Positions 22,404 to 33,152 of a DNA stretch of 35,978 nucleotides are shown here, one piece after another. Position 1 is the first letter of the stretch. Each line of letters begins with the position of its first letter. The stretch is from Hypholoma sublateritium FD-334 SS-4. Lineage: Eukaryota; Basidiomycota; Agaricomycetes; Agaricales; Strophariaceae. The notes beneath the pieces were generated by a model. It did not search any database. It worked only from the letters and a program-made list of their open reading frames with translations, and was not told the origin of the DNA. The stretch spans positions 3,526 through 39,503 of the forward strand of contig KN817726.1 in NCBI GenBank assembly GCA_000827495.1, in the 5' to 3' direction. A program made the position numbers and the translations under genes.

Positions 22404-24964
22404 TCAAGGAGCTGCAAGAAGCAAGTAAGTATTATTTCCCAACTTCGTAAACATGCCTAGAACTGAACCACACCTTTTGCTAGCAGCAGTAGCTGTCTTT
22501 GCCTTTTTACCACTTCTTTCACCACCACCATAGGCTGGATCTCCCGTCCTTTTTGCTTTTGTCTTCTTGGGCGGCATCCGAATCATAACCGCTCTCGTTT
22601 CTGGCCAACTCTTCTGGTTTGGAGCTATGCGTGGTACACGACCTGGAAGTAGCTGTGTTGATCCCTGGAGCAGTGAAAGTTCCCGGCTGACAGCAACTTG
22701 AAGGTCTGGGTGAGGTTCGTGTTCTGAGCTTATTCGCATCTTTGCTGCTAACCGCTCGAGATCTTCCACAAGACTTGATGGAGCAGGAGACGGTGTTGGT
22801 ACTGGTAGGGGTATTGTAAGACCTGCAGTGGGAGTTGATGAAGGTGATACGTAATCGAAAAGCCTTTCCTGCGGATCCTGATTGAGGTCGATGAATTGGT
22901 GGACAGTCGGATAATGGGTTTGCACAGCGCATATATGCTTGCAAAATCTTATTGCTGGGAAATCAAGGCATGTACATGTATATGCTATCATGTCGATGTC
23001 ATAAACCATTTCCGAATGAGACTGTGATTTGACAGCGTATTGACCATGTGCTTCGTCAATTGTCTATGCTTCCTCAGTGAGTCTTGGAAAGGTATGAAGA
23101 AAGAGATAAACTTCACCATAATACTATTATGAGAGATGTTCTGACTTCGTTTAATGGCCTTCAGTCGTGATTGAAAATATAAGCTGGGGCCATCAAAACC
23201 ATTAACCTGTCGACGTCCTCTGGTAGCATAGTACTCAACAACTTTCTCGAAGAGAATATAGATTAAGTGGTCCATGCGGCGATTACGACGTCCTTCAAGG
23301 AATTTTCCCTTGAATACATGATGCCATCTATGATAGATAATAGTATTAGTATATAACGAGCAAGGCTTTAAATGGACTCACGCTTCAATCAACATATTCG
23401 TGTCACTGAGCTCGTATACCGTGCGCCCCTTGCGATAGACTGCAGACCACATAATGACATACTTAGGAGGTAGCCAGTACTCCTTCAGATACACAAGAAA
23501 GTCAGGCGGTGCCAGCGTCTGAATCTGTCCCACAGCGGCATCAAAATCAGCAGTACCTTCAATTCGAACCAGGGCTTTGAGTAGTTTCCATAGTTCAGGA
23601 TGACGAGAAATTGCGAGATGTTGTTGCCACGCATGGAGGACATGCCACCAGCACAGCAGAATCATAGCAGTTGGGAATTGGCGCATGCAAGCGTTAATTT
23701 GCGCAAAATCGCGATCAGACATGATGCGAATTGGAATAACGTAGGGTGAGTGTTCACGAACTAACGAAAGAAAGTACGAGATTGTTTCTTCTGTTCCGCT
23801 TGATGCGAGCATCCAAGCAATTGGTATCCCTGAGAGAAAACCAGATTAACATTGTTTTGAAGGAAATACTCATGACTCACCACGCCCCCAATGGTCCCGA
23901 ACAAGAAGTGTTGTTAAGATTGTATTCTGATACATAGTCGTATTGTGAGTTCCATCTATGCAAAGAAGCTGCTTTCCATAAGCGCGGAACTGAGCACGCT
24001 GCCAAGGTGTTTGAATCATTAACGAGAAGGTATCAGGAGCAAGCCCAGATCCAGAAGGAACAGGACATGAGATTGACTTGAACCCAAGAAGCGCATCCAT
24101 GGAGCGCAGTTTATCGGCCCACCTAAACAGTGACTTTCCATCATCAGGGTCAAGCCGGACTGTTTCGGCCTCAATCTCCTTCTCAATCCGTCGAATATCG
24201 CCCTTGAGAATAAAGTCGTTCCGTGACGCACGTCCCACGCCATCTAGACCAAAAGAAGAGCCCGTTCCCTGATGTAGCATCGCAAGCTTTTGTGTCCTGT
24301 TAGCCAGAGAAAAACACAATAAGGATATACCAAGATTTACAATATGGTCTGTCTTTACATTCAGCCGCAGCATTCCAGCTATCCACTCCCTTGTCGACGT
24401 TGATATACGCGTGAATCGTAGGTTTTCATTGCCGAGGGGGTGGTTGTGCTCCGAGTCATAGATGCCAAGAATGAAGGAAGTTCCCGGATATGATTTGACA
24501 GTCAGAGAAGCACTGCAGTGAGTGACTTTCGAAGGAACCTTGCGTCCCCAGTGTGGATTCTTTTTGACGTAAACAACAGATCGTCCATGCCTCGCACACA
24601 AGTAGCTTTCACGCGCCAGATATTTCCCAGATATTCCCTTGGTTGTCTGTGATTTCACAAATTCGACAGAGTGCAAAGACTGTTCTTGTGCCAGAAAGAG
24701 CTCGAAGTCGCGTCTAGAGCCCCAGAACATATTGTACTTGGTCATGAGACTGTCGGAAACAAAGCCGCCATACAGAGAAGGTGTTTCTTTCGCAGCTTGA
24801 GTGAGCTCTGAAGGAGGTAAAGAAACGCGGAAATTCACGTAGGCGTTGTCAGATAAAGCAAGATGCTGGTTGCCAGGGTGACTCGGACTGAGGGCGGGGA
24901 CAGTCACGTCAAGCCGAAAGCGCCCTTTCAACATCTCAGGGCATTCCAAACGCGTCGCAGACAT
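22404..24964 (-). CDS. MULE transposase with SWIM zinc finger, second family (spliced)
   Basis: The gene starts MSATRLECPEMLKGRF at 24964. Recognisable blocks in order are a DNA-binding-like region with Cys and His (SYLCARHGRS, THCSASLTV, DSEHNHPLG), the first catalytic Asp in LLCIDGTHNTTMYQN, the second in RIMSDRDFAQIN, the LLCWWHVLHAW block, MWSAVYRKGRTVYE, TNMLIEAWHH and LEGRRNRRMDHLIY. A SWIM finger (AYTCTCLDFPAIRFCKHIC) follows, then a Pro/Ser-rich basic tail. Exon 1 ends near 23885 (HWGRG) and further short introns lie near 23330-23390 and 23000-23100; exact joints for the last two are approximate. In-frame sequence at 24278-24310 looks like a retained intron. The blocks fit agaricomycete MULE transposases. 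Whether it is active is unclear. Confidence 0.85.
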
Positions 24965-25151
24965 CGAGTTCTACCGCGCCGGGCGGTGAGAGAACGAAGA
25001 ACAGGGGTATCTTGGGGGTATCGCGTCGCGTCGTGTCCGCTAGGCAAAGGAATGACGACGACAATTACGGTCACGGCTCGCAAGCCTTGTTGCCATATGT
25101 TTGCATTCGGCAGCCTTAGCTAGCCGCAAATTGGCCGAAGCTTGGCCGAAA

Positions 25152-25208
25152 CTAAAAATAAATAATTTCCAAATCGAGAATTAAAGTTTGAGGCCAAATC
25201 CCAAAAGT
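25152..25208 (-). repeat. Right imperfect terminal inverted repeat, second MULE family
   Basis: Reverse complement partner of 21952-22008. Confidence 0.8.
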
Positions 25209-25303
25209 TCATCAGAGCTGTTTGGGGGTAAGAAAAGTTCGTAGCAACTTGCAAGCCGCCTATAATAATATAGGGCCTATTTCAATGTTCGCAGGTCAGG
25301 ATG
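25209..25303 (+). repeat. 95-bp segment repeated at 30277-30371 (contig overlap)
   Basis: It starts with the right target-site duplication of the second MULE and ends at the N at 25304. The 95 bases recur exactly after the N at 30276. This looks like the shared end of two contigs that belong next to each other, with 25305-30275 wrongly placed between them. Confidence 0.9.
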
Positions 25304-25304
25304 N
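25304..25304. other. Single-N contig junction
   Basis: The sequence left of it continues at 30372 in the overlapping copy. The sequence right of it is different in composition (AT-rich, repeat-bearing). Confidence 0.8.
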
Positions 25305-27940
25305 AAGCGAAGTATATCCACTACCATCTTTCTGCATCCATCCCTTAATGGTTTCCTATCCTATGGCAAACACATTGATAAATTTCTAATAAATATAAAT
25401 GGTCTATTCCAGCAAGAATAGAAGGATTAGGTCTATCCATTGTTGAGCAATAGATATATGAGTACTAAATGTGCCTGTGCTGCAACTTTCTGATATAAAA
25501 AAAAAATAGCTCAAAAAATAAACTACATCCAACATCATCCTGCTGCATCCATCTATTAATAATTTTCTGTGCTGGGGAAAATCTACTAATAATTTTCTAA
25601 TAAATATAATATGCCTAACCCAAAAAGAATGGAAGGATTAGGGCCAGCCATTGTGGAGAAATAGCCAAATGTATACTGCAGGTGCCCATTGTGACCGCTT
25701 TTTTGGGAGTGTGGGAATATCTGACATGTGCACAAGAGATCTAATCATAAAATTAGTGAATTTCGCTTTTTTGAGGTCTGTGGGATTTTTTTTGATGGAA
25801 AGTCGGCATAGCACAGGCATCACTGCTTTTTTTAAAACTCAGCCACATGCCAGATGATGCCGGAAAACCCACTGGGCAGTTGCCCCAGCATAGGCAGGAT
25901 TTACTTTGACTGGGCCTCAGAAATTTCCCTTGGGCAACTGCCCAGCAGCTTGGGCAGTTACTGCTGTGGATGCATGAACCTATCTGGGCAACTGTCTATA
26001 CATCATGCTTGAAACTAGCTGCTACTGGTGCTCTGCTGCAGTCAGACTTGTACTTGAATTTACAAAGTTGATGAAATGGACACGTGACTCATCTGATCTA
26101 CACGCGGCATGATTCNGACTTCTTCCATTAATGTTAGCACTTGCTCTCTCCTCTCTCCCCTGTCCTTCTGTCACCACAACTCTGCTGCTTTTTGGTAGTT
26201 ACAATCCAAAGGGCTGATTTTTTTTCCAATGAATGCCCATAGCTTTACCCTTGGGTCGGTAAGCATTGGCAATGCTAGGTATATGCAGGACTGAGGGGCC
26301 CTCTTTTGTGTACCACACAGGTGGGTTGTGGATATCACACACAGGCGGCGAGTGAAGCACTGAACGGCAAGACTACAAACGGCGGTGAATCNTTGTCCGC
26401 CAGAGCCAGGGAAGGGGTTATCAAGCACGAGGAAGGCATCGAGTGTGTTGCACCCGCATGCATGTGTCATTATACTGGCCCTCGGCAGCGGCGAGGCCCT
26501 CCTCGTATGCAGCTGTTGAACGTGCGAGCTACGTGGCCTGTGGAGACACCATCGAAGGGTTCCGTGTGCCAGCAGGCTTGCATGCGGTTGCAGCTCATGT
26601 TGGTGGTGGGCGGGTGCCAGGTTGAGGGTGCTGTGTCATCGCACTCATGCTCAGCAGAGGCGAAGCACACCTCATACGTGAGCGCAAAGAGCACGGGCTA
26701 CCCAGTGATGAACTGGCTGTGGTTGCGGCAGCGGTGGCATGCTAGGCGAAGGTGAGGACAGCAATGCAGGTGGCCTTGTCCCTGCAACAGGCATGGTGGT
26801 CACGGTGATGGAGGGTGGATGTGGGCAGTTGCTACACCGTGGTGGAGAGTGTCAGTGTTACAGTATCCGTCAACGGCAATCTCGGGAGCGCAGATGCAGC
26901 AGCTCCGCATCATCATTGAGTGGGGTGGTGCATCAGGCATTGAGACGCACACGGTATTCAACCGCAAGGGCTAACACATGGCATGACTAACACATCTGAC
27001 TTGCCAACCAACTTGTGTGCGCCGCTGCCACTGGGCCCTGCACCCGCCTCAGGGGGTCCCATCGCGATGTTTGGCATGGTCGTGTTGCTCCACCACGACC
27101 TCAGTTCCAGCTGGAATGGTGGCGTGGTGAGCCAGGCCTGAAGCCCTCAGAATGGCCTGGCCTGGCTGGGCTCAGGCCTGAGGCTGCACTTTGGTCATGT
27201 GTATGTAAGGCTGGACACAAGTATAGCCAGCTTTCCACAGCCATTTTGCCATTTTCTCAATGAGAAAAGTACCTACCACAATAATTTTGGCAGATTTGGA
27301 AAGTGTGGAAACTATTTGATTTATGTTAGCATGATGCAATGCTCAATCTCTATATTTTTTAAACTGTTGTTTAAAGTTGGATACTAGATATCTTTCATAA
27401 TTTTTATAGACTGTATAGTGTTTTGTATACTGAACAATTGAGAGTATGATTCACTGATTGCATGGAATTCCAGTGATTTTGCCTTAATGTCTTGCACTCC
27501 TTCAGGGCTTTCTATTGTCAATATTTCAAACTAGTATTGACAGTATATATAAAATAGACAAATGACTCTGCCAAATATCATAAGTATTNAACAGAAAATG
27601 ATGGAAAATTTAATGGTGTGCAAAGGAGTGATCATGTGTGAAGGTGTGGTATTACACTGTACTTGGGAAGTTGGGATATTGTGTCAGGTTGCAAAGTTGA
27701 AGTCTGACATTAGAAAGTTGAAGAATAAAATGAAAGGATGTTGTGTGCCTCAAAAATATGTGTACAAGTCTTGTAAAATCATGCAGATCAAATGCAGATG
27801 TCTAAATAAATTATTCTGTATGGCCAGATAATGGATATTGTGTCTGTTGTAGTTGCATTGGCACAGAATAGATCATTATTTGCACATACAAATGGATACA
27901 ATAACAAAAAAAATTATCAAAAAAGACTTGTAGCCATGCC
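25305..27940. other. AT-rich non-coding region with decayed repeats
   Basis: No convincing gene was found. Two imperfect direct repeats of about 155 bp lie at 25321-25475 and 25530-25690 (shared TTTCTAATAAATATAA and GAAGGATTAG). Four GGGCA-GT/AC-TG words, two of them full palindromes, lie in 25872-25995. The segment 26290-27200 is rich in TG and CA and poor in stops, possibly an old degenerate element. The rest up to 27940 is AT-rich without motifs. Confidence 0.5.
25321..25690 (+). repeat. Imperfect tandem pair of about 155-bp units
   Basis: Units at 25321-25475 and 25530-25690 share CTGCATCCATC, TTTCTAATAAATATAA, GAAGGATTAG and CCATTGT in the same order at an offset of about 211 bases, with many substitutions between them. 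Confidence 0.7.
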
Positions 27941-29212
27941 ATGCAGTGGCCCACAAAGCAAGTAGAAAAGATGAGGACGCTACGTCAGAGAGCAAACGAA
28001 GCAGGAGCAAAGATAAATGACTCATGTTTCATCACCAAACTCCTCGATTCCTTCCCAGACTCGTGGGACCCAGTCATCACACCCATGTACAGTGAACCAG
28101 ACCTCAACAAGGTCATCATGAACCTGACGACACATGCCGAACGCTTGGCGATCCGCGAAGGGAAATCTTCATCAAAGAAGACTACTCAGCCACCTTTGGA
28201 CGCTGTTCGGGCGCTTGAAACCACAGTCCTTGCCCTGCAGGCCGAGCTCAGGTCCTTTCACAGTGTAAATCAATCTGGAGGATCGTCTAATCCAGATAAA
28301 GCTCACCTAAAATGCAGCAATCCTGGTTGTGGGAAAACTGGACACCTAATCGCTGACTGCTTCCAAACTGGTGGTGGAAAGGCTGGTCAGTACCCGCACT
28401 GGTGGAAAGGAAAGCGTACAGCAAACGTTTCAGCAAATCTTGCCACCACTTCGTCATCCACAGCATCGGGAGACATCACTCCAGGAACCCACTATGCCCT
28501 CTCAGCGTCAATTGATGCAGATGAAATTGCTAGATTGATTGCGGAGAACATACCAAGCGAGGAACGCGTACAGGCACTTGCCGCAACCGAAGACCCAGGA
28601 ACTATATCCTCCGCATGTGTTGCCGATTCAGGATGTACTACTTATTTCTTCAAGAGTCGAGAGGTCTTCGCAACGTACAAGGCGATCTCCATTGTTGGAC
28701 AGTCATCAAAATCAGGTGCTAACTTCTCAGTCCTGGGAATAGGAAATGTGGAAATCAATGTCGTACACAACCAGAAGGAACATAAATTAACCTTCAAGGA
28801 CTCCCTACACGCACCCGACGTCACTGCCAACCTCATATCCATAAGTCGAATGTACCAGATGGGATGGGATGTTGTTTTTGGCAAAGGACAAGTTCGGTTC
28901 TTCAAGGATAAATGCGAAATCTTTGCAGGCACATTGAAAAATGGGCTTTACCTAATTACGGGGTCACTCATTTCCAATATCCCAACGGCGCTTACAGCTC
29001 GGTCGCTATCCAGCCCTGTCGACATTGCAACATGGCATAGGCGATTTGCCCATTTTGGAACATCGAGGATCTCCGAAGCAACTGGTCTCGTCAATGGTCT
29101 CAATGTAGTGAAGAAGGAAACTCCAGGCCAATGTGAAGACTGTATACTTGGAAATCAGAAACGACGCCCGTATGATGAGCAAATAACACCTACAACGGAA
29201 CTCCTATTCCTC
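27941..29212 (+). mobile_element. Ty1/copia retrotransposon fragment (gag to start of integrase)
   Basis: One long open frame begins inside gag (FITKLLDSFPDSWDPVI, TTHAERLAIREG). A zinc knuckle (CSNPGCGKTGHLIADC) follows, then the protease active site as ACVADSGCTTYFF and the gag-pre-integrase block (WHRRFAHFGTSRI, CEDCILGNQKRRPYDEQ). It stops at TPTTELL, just before the integrase core, because the KDZ-type terminus begins at 29213. The first part of gag, the reverse transcriptase, RNase H and both long terminal repeats are absent. The frame itself is clean, so the disruption may be fairly recent. Order protease then integrase identifies copia rather than gypsy. Confidence 0.9.
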
Positions 29213-30275
29213 CACATACCTATGTTAGGCAGTACTGTATAATACGGTCCACCGAACGGCTACACTGTACCTATATGATGTGGCTCCAGCGGCTTCGCTG
29301 AGCCAGCGAATAACACTTGCCTAACTAGGACNACTACACTGTATGCTATCATTCGCTTCAGCGAATTCGGTGAATAGCATGCAGCAGTACACCCGGCAGC
29401 ACTTGGGCAGCAACATACNAGTAAAAATCCTAAGTCATCGCTGCCGCAAGCTGCGACCGCCAACGGAGTGAGCGGCAAATAACAATCTGTATGCGACCTG
29501 GAACACCAAGTGCCGGAGTGCCCTCACAGGCATCATGCGGCAAGGTAGTATATCAAAAGTATGGAGGAAGCGCAACNCTTATCCCTTTGTCGTCAATGAG
29601 GTTCCTGCACAACAACTACATGCCGGAGGGCGGGCGGCATATGTGACCCGCCAGACGGTGTCTGCGCCGTCCTTTATTGACGGAATCTGCGAGGCCAAGG
29701 GTGGCACGTCTGGAGGGCGGCAAAGCAGAGAGGTGTGATACAGCCGTTGCCGTCTAAGCGCACGAAGCAGCGCTGGCNGCACTAGAAGTGACCCGACTNG
29801 ATTGTCAACAGCGGCAGGAAACTAACTAGTGGCAGGCGCAATGAAGACAGTCCGAGTCACTGATAGCGAAAACGACCAACTTAACATCTTAATAATACAT
29901 GCCGCATATTGCAGAGCGCAAGGCGGCAGCAGCGGAATGCGGCAAGGCAGCGGTGGTCTTCAGCCATTACCGTCTTAGCAGACGAAGCCACTCGGCGCTT
30001 TTTACCGTCAATAAATTAGTGGCTAACGAAACGAAGACAGTCCGAGTCACTGATAGCGAAAACGACCAACTCAANNCCTTAATAATACATGCCGCATATT
30101 GCAGAGCGCAGGGCGGCACCAGCGGAATGCGGCAAGGCAGCNGCGGTGTTCACATTGACTATAAATAGTGTATAGCAATTATTAGCGGCCGCCAGGAGGA
30201 AGGCACAAATGTTGCATGCAATATTTCCGACTAACAGGTTACATTGACACTATACGGACGGTATTTGTTATGCAG
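29213..30275. repeat. KDZ-element terminus, first copy (1,063 bp)
   Basis: Identical to 30490-31552 at an offset of 1,277, including ambiguous N positions (the one visible exception is T at 30271 against N at 31548). It is non-coding and holds hairpins, a tandem repeat and many CGGCA/TGCCG words. It stops at the N at 30276. Confidence 0.93.
29843..30147 (+). repeat. Direct repeat with 190-bp period inside the KDZ terminus
   Basis: Units at about 29843-29957 and 30033-30147 share GAAGACAGTCCGAGTCACTG, ATGCCGCATATTGCAGAGCG and ATGCGGCAAGGCAGC in order with few changes. The same pair recurs at 31120-31424. Confidence 0.88.
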
Positions 30276-30276
30276 N
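30276..30276. other. Single-N contig junction
   Basis: It separates the end of the first KDZ-terminus copy from the 95-bp segment that duplicates 25209-25303. Confidence 0.8.
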
Positions 30277-30489
30277 TCATCAGAGCTGTTTGGGGGTAAG
30301 AAAAGTTCGTAGCAACTTGCAAGCCGCCTATAATAATATAGGGCCTATTTCAATGTTCGCAGGTCAGGATGTTTAACATCGGATTTGCATCGGATGGCTC
30401 ATTCGCCTCGCCCTAGCGCATTCTGAAACTTTGCAAATGGTTCAATTACATAAATACAAGGTCAGTGTAGTCCAAATAGCGTATTAATT
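30277..30489 (+). other. Flank of the KDZ-type element
   Basis: The first 95 bases repeat 25209-25303. The next 118 bases (30372-30489) are unique and non-coding and run up to the element end at 30490. This is presumably the genomic DNA to the right of the second-family MULE. Confidence 0.75.
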
Positions 30490-31552
30490 CACATACCTAT
30501 GTTAGGCAGTACTGTATAATACGGTCCACCGAACGGCTACACTGTACCTATATGATGTGGCTCCAGCGGCTTCGCTGAGCCAGCGAATAACACTTGCCTA
30601 ACTAGGACNACTACACTGTATGCTATCATTCGCTTCAGCGAATTCGGTGAATAGCATGCAGCAGTACACCCGGCAGCACTTGGGCAGCAACATACNAGTA
30701 AAAATCCTAAGTCATCGCTGCCGCAAGCTGCGACCGCCAACGGAGTGAGCGGCAAATAACAATCTGTATGCGACCTGGAACACCAAGTGCCGGAGTGCCC
30801 TCACAGGCATCATGCGGCAAGGTAGTATATCAAAAGTATGGAGGAAGCGCAACNCTTATCCCTTTGTCGTCAATGAGGTTCCTGCACAACAACTACATGC
30901 CGGAGGGCGGGCGGCATATGTGACCCGCCAGACGGTGTCTGCGCCGTCCTTTATTGACGGAATCTGCGAGGCCAAGGGTGGCACGTCTGGAGGGCGGCAA
31001 AGCAGAGAGGTGTGATACAGCCGTTGCCGTCTAAGCGCACGAAGCAGCGCTGGCNGCACTAGAAGTGACCCGACTNGATTGTCAACAGCGGCAGGAAACT
31101 AACTAGTGGCAGGCGCAATGAAGACAGTCCGAGTCACTGATAGCGAAAACGACCAACTTAACATCTTAATAATACATGCCGCATATTGCAGAGCGCAAGG
31201 CGGCAGCAGCGGAATGCGGCAAGGCAGCGGTGGTCTTCAGCCATTACCGTCTTAGCAGACGAAGCCACTCGGCGCTTTTTACCGTCAATAAATTAGTGGC
31301 TAACGAAACGAAGACAGTCCGAGTCACTGATAGCGAAAACGACCAACTCAANNCCTTAATAATACATGCCGCATATTGCAGAGCGCAGGGCGGCACCAGC
31401 GGAATGCGGCAAGGCAGCNGCGGTGTTCACATTGACTATAAATAGTGTATAGCAATTATTAGCGGCCGCCAGGAGGAAGGCACAAATGTTGCATGCAATA
31501 TTTCCGACTAACAGGTTACATTGACACTATACGGACGGTATTTGTTANGCAG
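30490..31552. repeat. KDZ-element terminus, second copy (1,063 bp)
   Basis: Repeats 29213-30275. Here it continues without a break into the 3' end of the accessory gene (stop codon at 31545-31547), which shows which side of the element it forms. Confidence 0.93.
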
Positions 31553-33122
31553 AATCCTGGCCGGCGGCATCGACGAACAACCCGTCATCAAGGCCCTCGA
31601 AGTAAGCGGCATTAAAGCNGCCAGGCGCCCTATCAGGATTGCCGTCTTCCGGTTCCTCGTCAGAAAACATGTCAGCTGAACCATTGGCGGAGCTTTCGTA
31701 ACCCGAGGAAAACATCGCGCCATGATTCGAGCCATCGAGCTCCTCTTCCNTGCTAAACATATCGCCATTGCTTCCCNGGTCGGAATCGCCACCNGAGGCG
31801 CTGTCACTAAACATGCCGCGACCATCCTCAGACTCNTGATCTTGTTGCGCATCAATCCCGGATGTTGCCACGGGCATAACGTTCTTGGATGCGGGCGGCA
31901 GTGATTGCGCTTGCGGTAGGGAGGCAGCGGCATCGGAATCAAACATATCAGCTGCCGGAGAAGAACCGCCTTCATCATTTCCAGATGACCCAAACATATC
32001 GCTCGTGCCGTCATGGCAACTCTGTTCACTGCCGGACGAAAACATGTCTGCGGCAGCATCATCGTCATNGTCATCATCTACCTGCAAGGAGACAGCCTTT
32101 GCGGCACTGGAGGAGCCTTCGGCAAGCGTGTTGGGGACNGTGCTCCGTCTGCGTGATGCAGCTTCCATGCCGGACGGAATAGAGCTATNGGGGGCGGAAG
32201 TATTGGCGGCAAGGGAGAGTTCNGATTCAGCCGCGAATNGTTGCAGTTCTACAACCTCTGTCTCTGCTAAGTCATAGGTGACCGTCCCTGACGTCGCCGC
32301 AGAAGCCTTCTTTCGCAAGTAGGCGCGCTGGAAGCAATACGCCGCAGCCATTATGCGGCGGGATAGATCGACCTTGCTGTCTGAGACGGTGGCTTGTGTT
32401 GCGGCAAATCCCATGATCTGCAGTAAATCTGACTGCCGCGCACCTACGGAATGGCGGTAGAGTATGCAAGTGCGGCAGCGGAATTTGTTGTCCCACGATG
32501 ATTTCTTGCCGGCGGGAGAAGGAAATGTTGGTGCTGGTATCGGACGGGAAACTGCGACGCGGAAAACACCGGCAAGACGTTGCGCTTCTCNATGCAGCTC
32601 TAGGCAATTGTTAACGGTCTTCCGGCCCAACACAGGCACATTGTCGGGAACTTCGACTGTCCACCATGAAGCATAGTAATTGTCGACAACATCGCGCACT
32701 TCCTTCTCCTGATGTCCTATTTTCGAAGCTAGCAACGCAATGAACTGCCGGTCGACCGGCAAAGGAAGGTCCGATTTCTCCGCCATGCCGAGGCTATCAG
32801 CCAAAGAGCGGACGACTATTCCAATGTCGATGTGTAAACCGATTGCTAATGCGGTGCCGACGTAANTCATTACATATTCCTAAGATATATGTAAGTAGAA
32901 GCGCGAAATATTATATTTAATAGTTACTAATTCCTCTTNCAGCTTGCGTTGCAGTCTGCCGCGCGCCACCGCACTAGGTATCCGTTCGATCGCGGGAACA
33001 GCTGCACTGAACCTGGATTCCGCATAATTCAAAACCTCCTGAATGCGGAGGTGCATTTGCATGTTGCTGCCGTGCTGCATATTGAATGGGTTGAGGATGC
33101 GTATTTCTTTCGCTGGTGCCAT
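31545..33122 (-). CDS. KDZ-element accessory protein with Met-Phe repeats (unrecognised)
   Basis: Two exons (33122-32928 and 32879-31545, 48-nt intron with GTAACT donor and CTTAG acceptor, both in phase) give about 509 residues starting MAPAKEIRILNPFNMQ. The first 250 residues are globular-looking (LPLPVDRQFIALLASKIG, RDVVDNYYASWWTVE) and include a Cys pair in FRCRTC. A helical basic stretch (AYCFQRAYLRKKAS) follows. The last 180 are acidic and Ser-rich with seven copies of a short motif, [ASGR][DGA]MF[SDG], with Met near residues 344, 360, 377, 421, 439, 454 and 469. I do not recognise a family. Its position, 30 bp after the transposase stop on the same strand and inside the element, suggests a partner in transposition. 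It carries a dozen Ns. Confidence 0.7.
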
Positions 33123-33152
33123 GATGGTTGTAGATAAGGATCAAAATAGAAT

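Larger units (their letters stand above)
21952..25208 (-). mobile_element. Mutator-like transposon of a second family
   Basis: This 3,257-bp element has imperfect terminal inverted repeats of about 57 bp and a 9-10 bp target duplication. It carries one minus-strand transposase gene. Its ends share no sequence with those of the first MULE family. The repeats have diverged from each other, suggesting an older insertion. It lies upstream of the EFM5-like gene, which is divided from it only by the N gap and about 85 bp. Confidence 0.87.

Noticed and set aside
26290..27200. Protein-coding gene or repeat-induced point mutation target in the TG/CA-rich stretch
   Set aside because: Open frames in several phases show no family motif, and mutation bias cannot be judged without an unmutated copy.
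27562..27831. 89-residue cysteine- and lysine-rich open frame
   Set aside because: It lies in AT-rich decayed DNA, contains an N and has no regular cysteine spacing or neighbours that support it.
29843..30147. CRISPR-like or satellite array
   Set aside because: Only two units with a 190-bp period, inside a transposon end, and the organism is a fungus.
31545..33122. TFIIB/Brf1-like cyclin fold in the accessory protein
   Set aside because: The phrase LPLPVDRQFIALLASKIG is faintly similar, but there is no zinc ribbon or second repeat and the match is too short.
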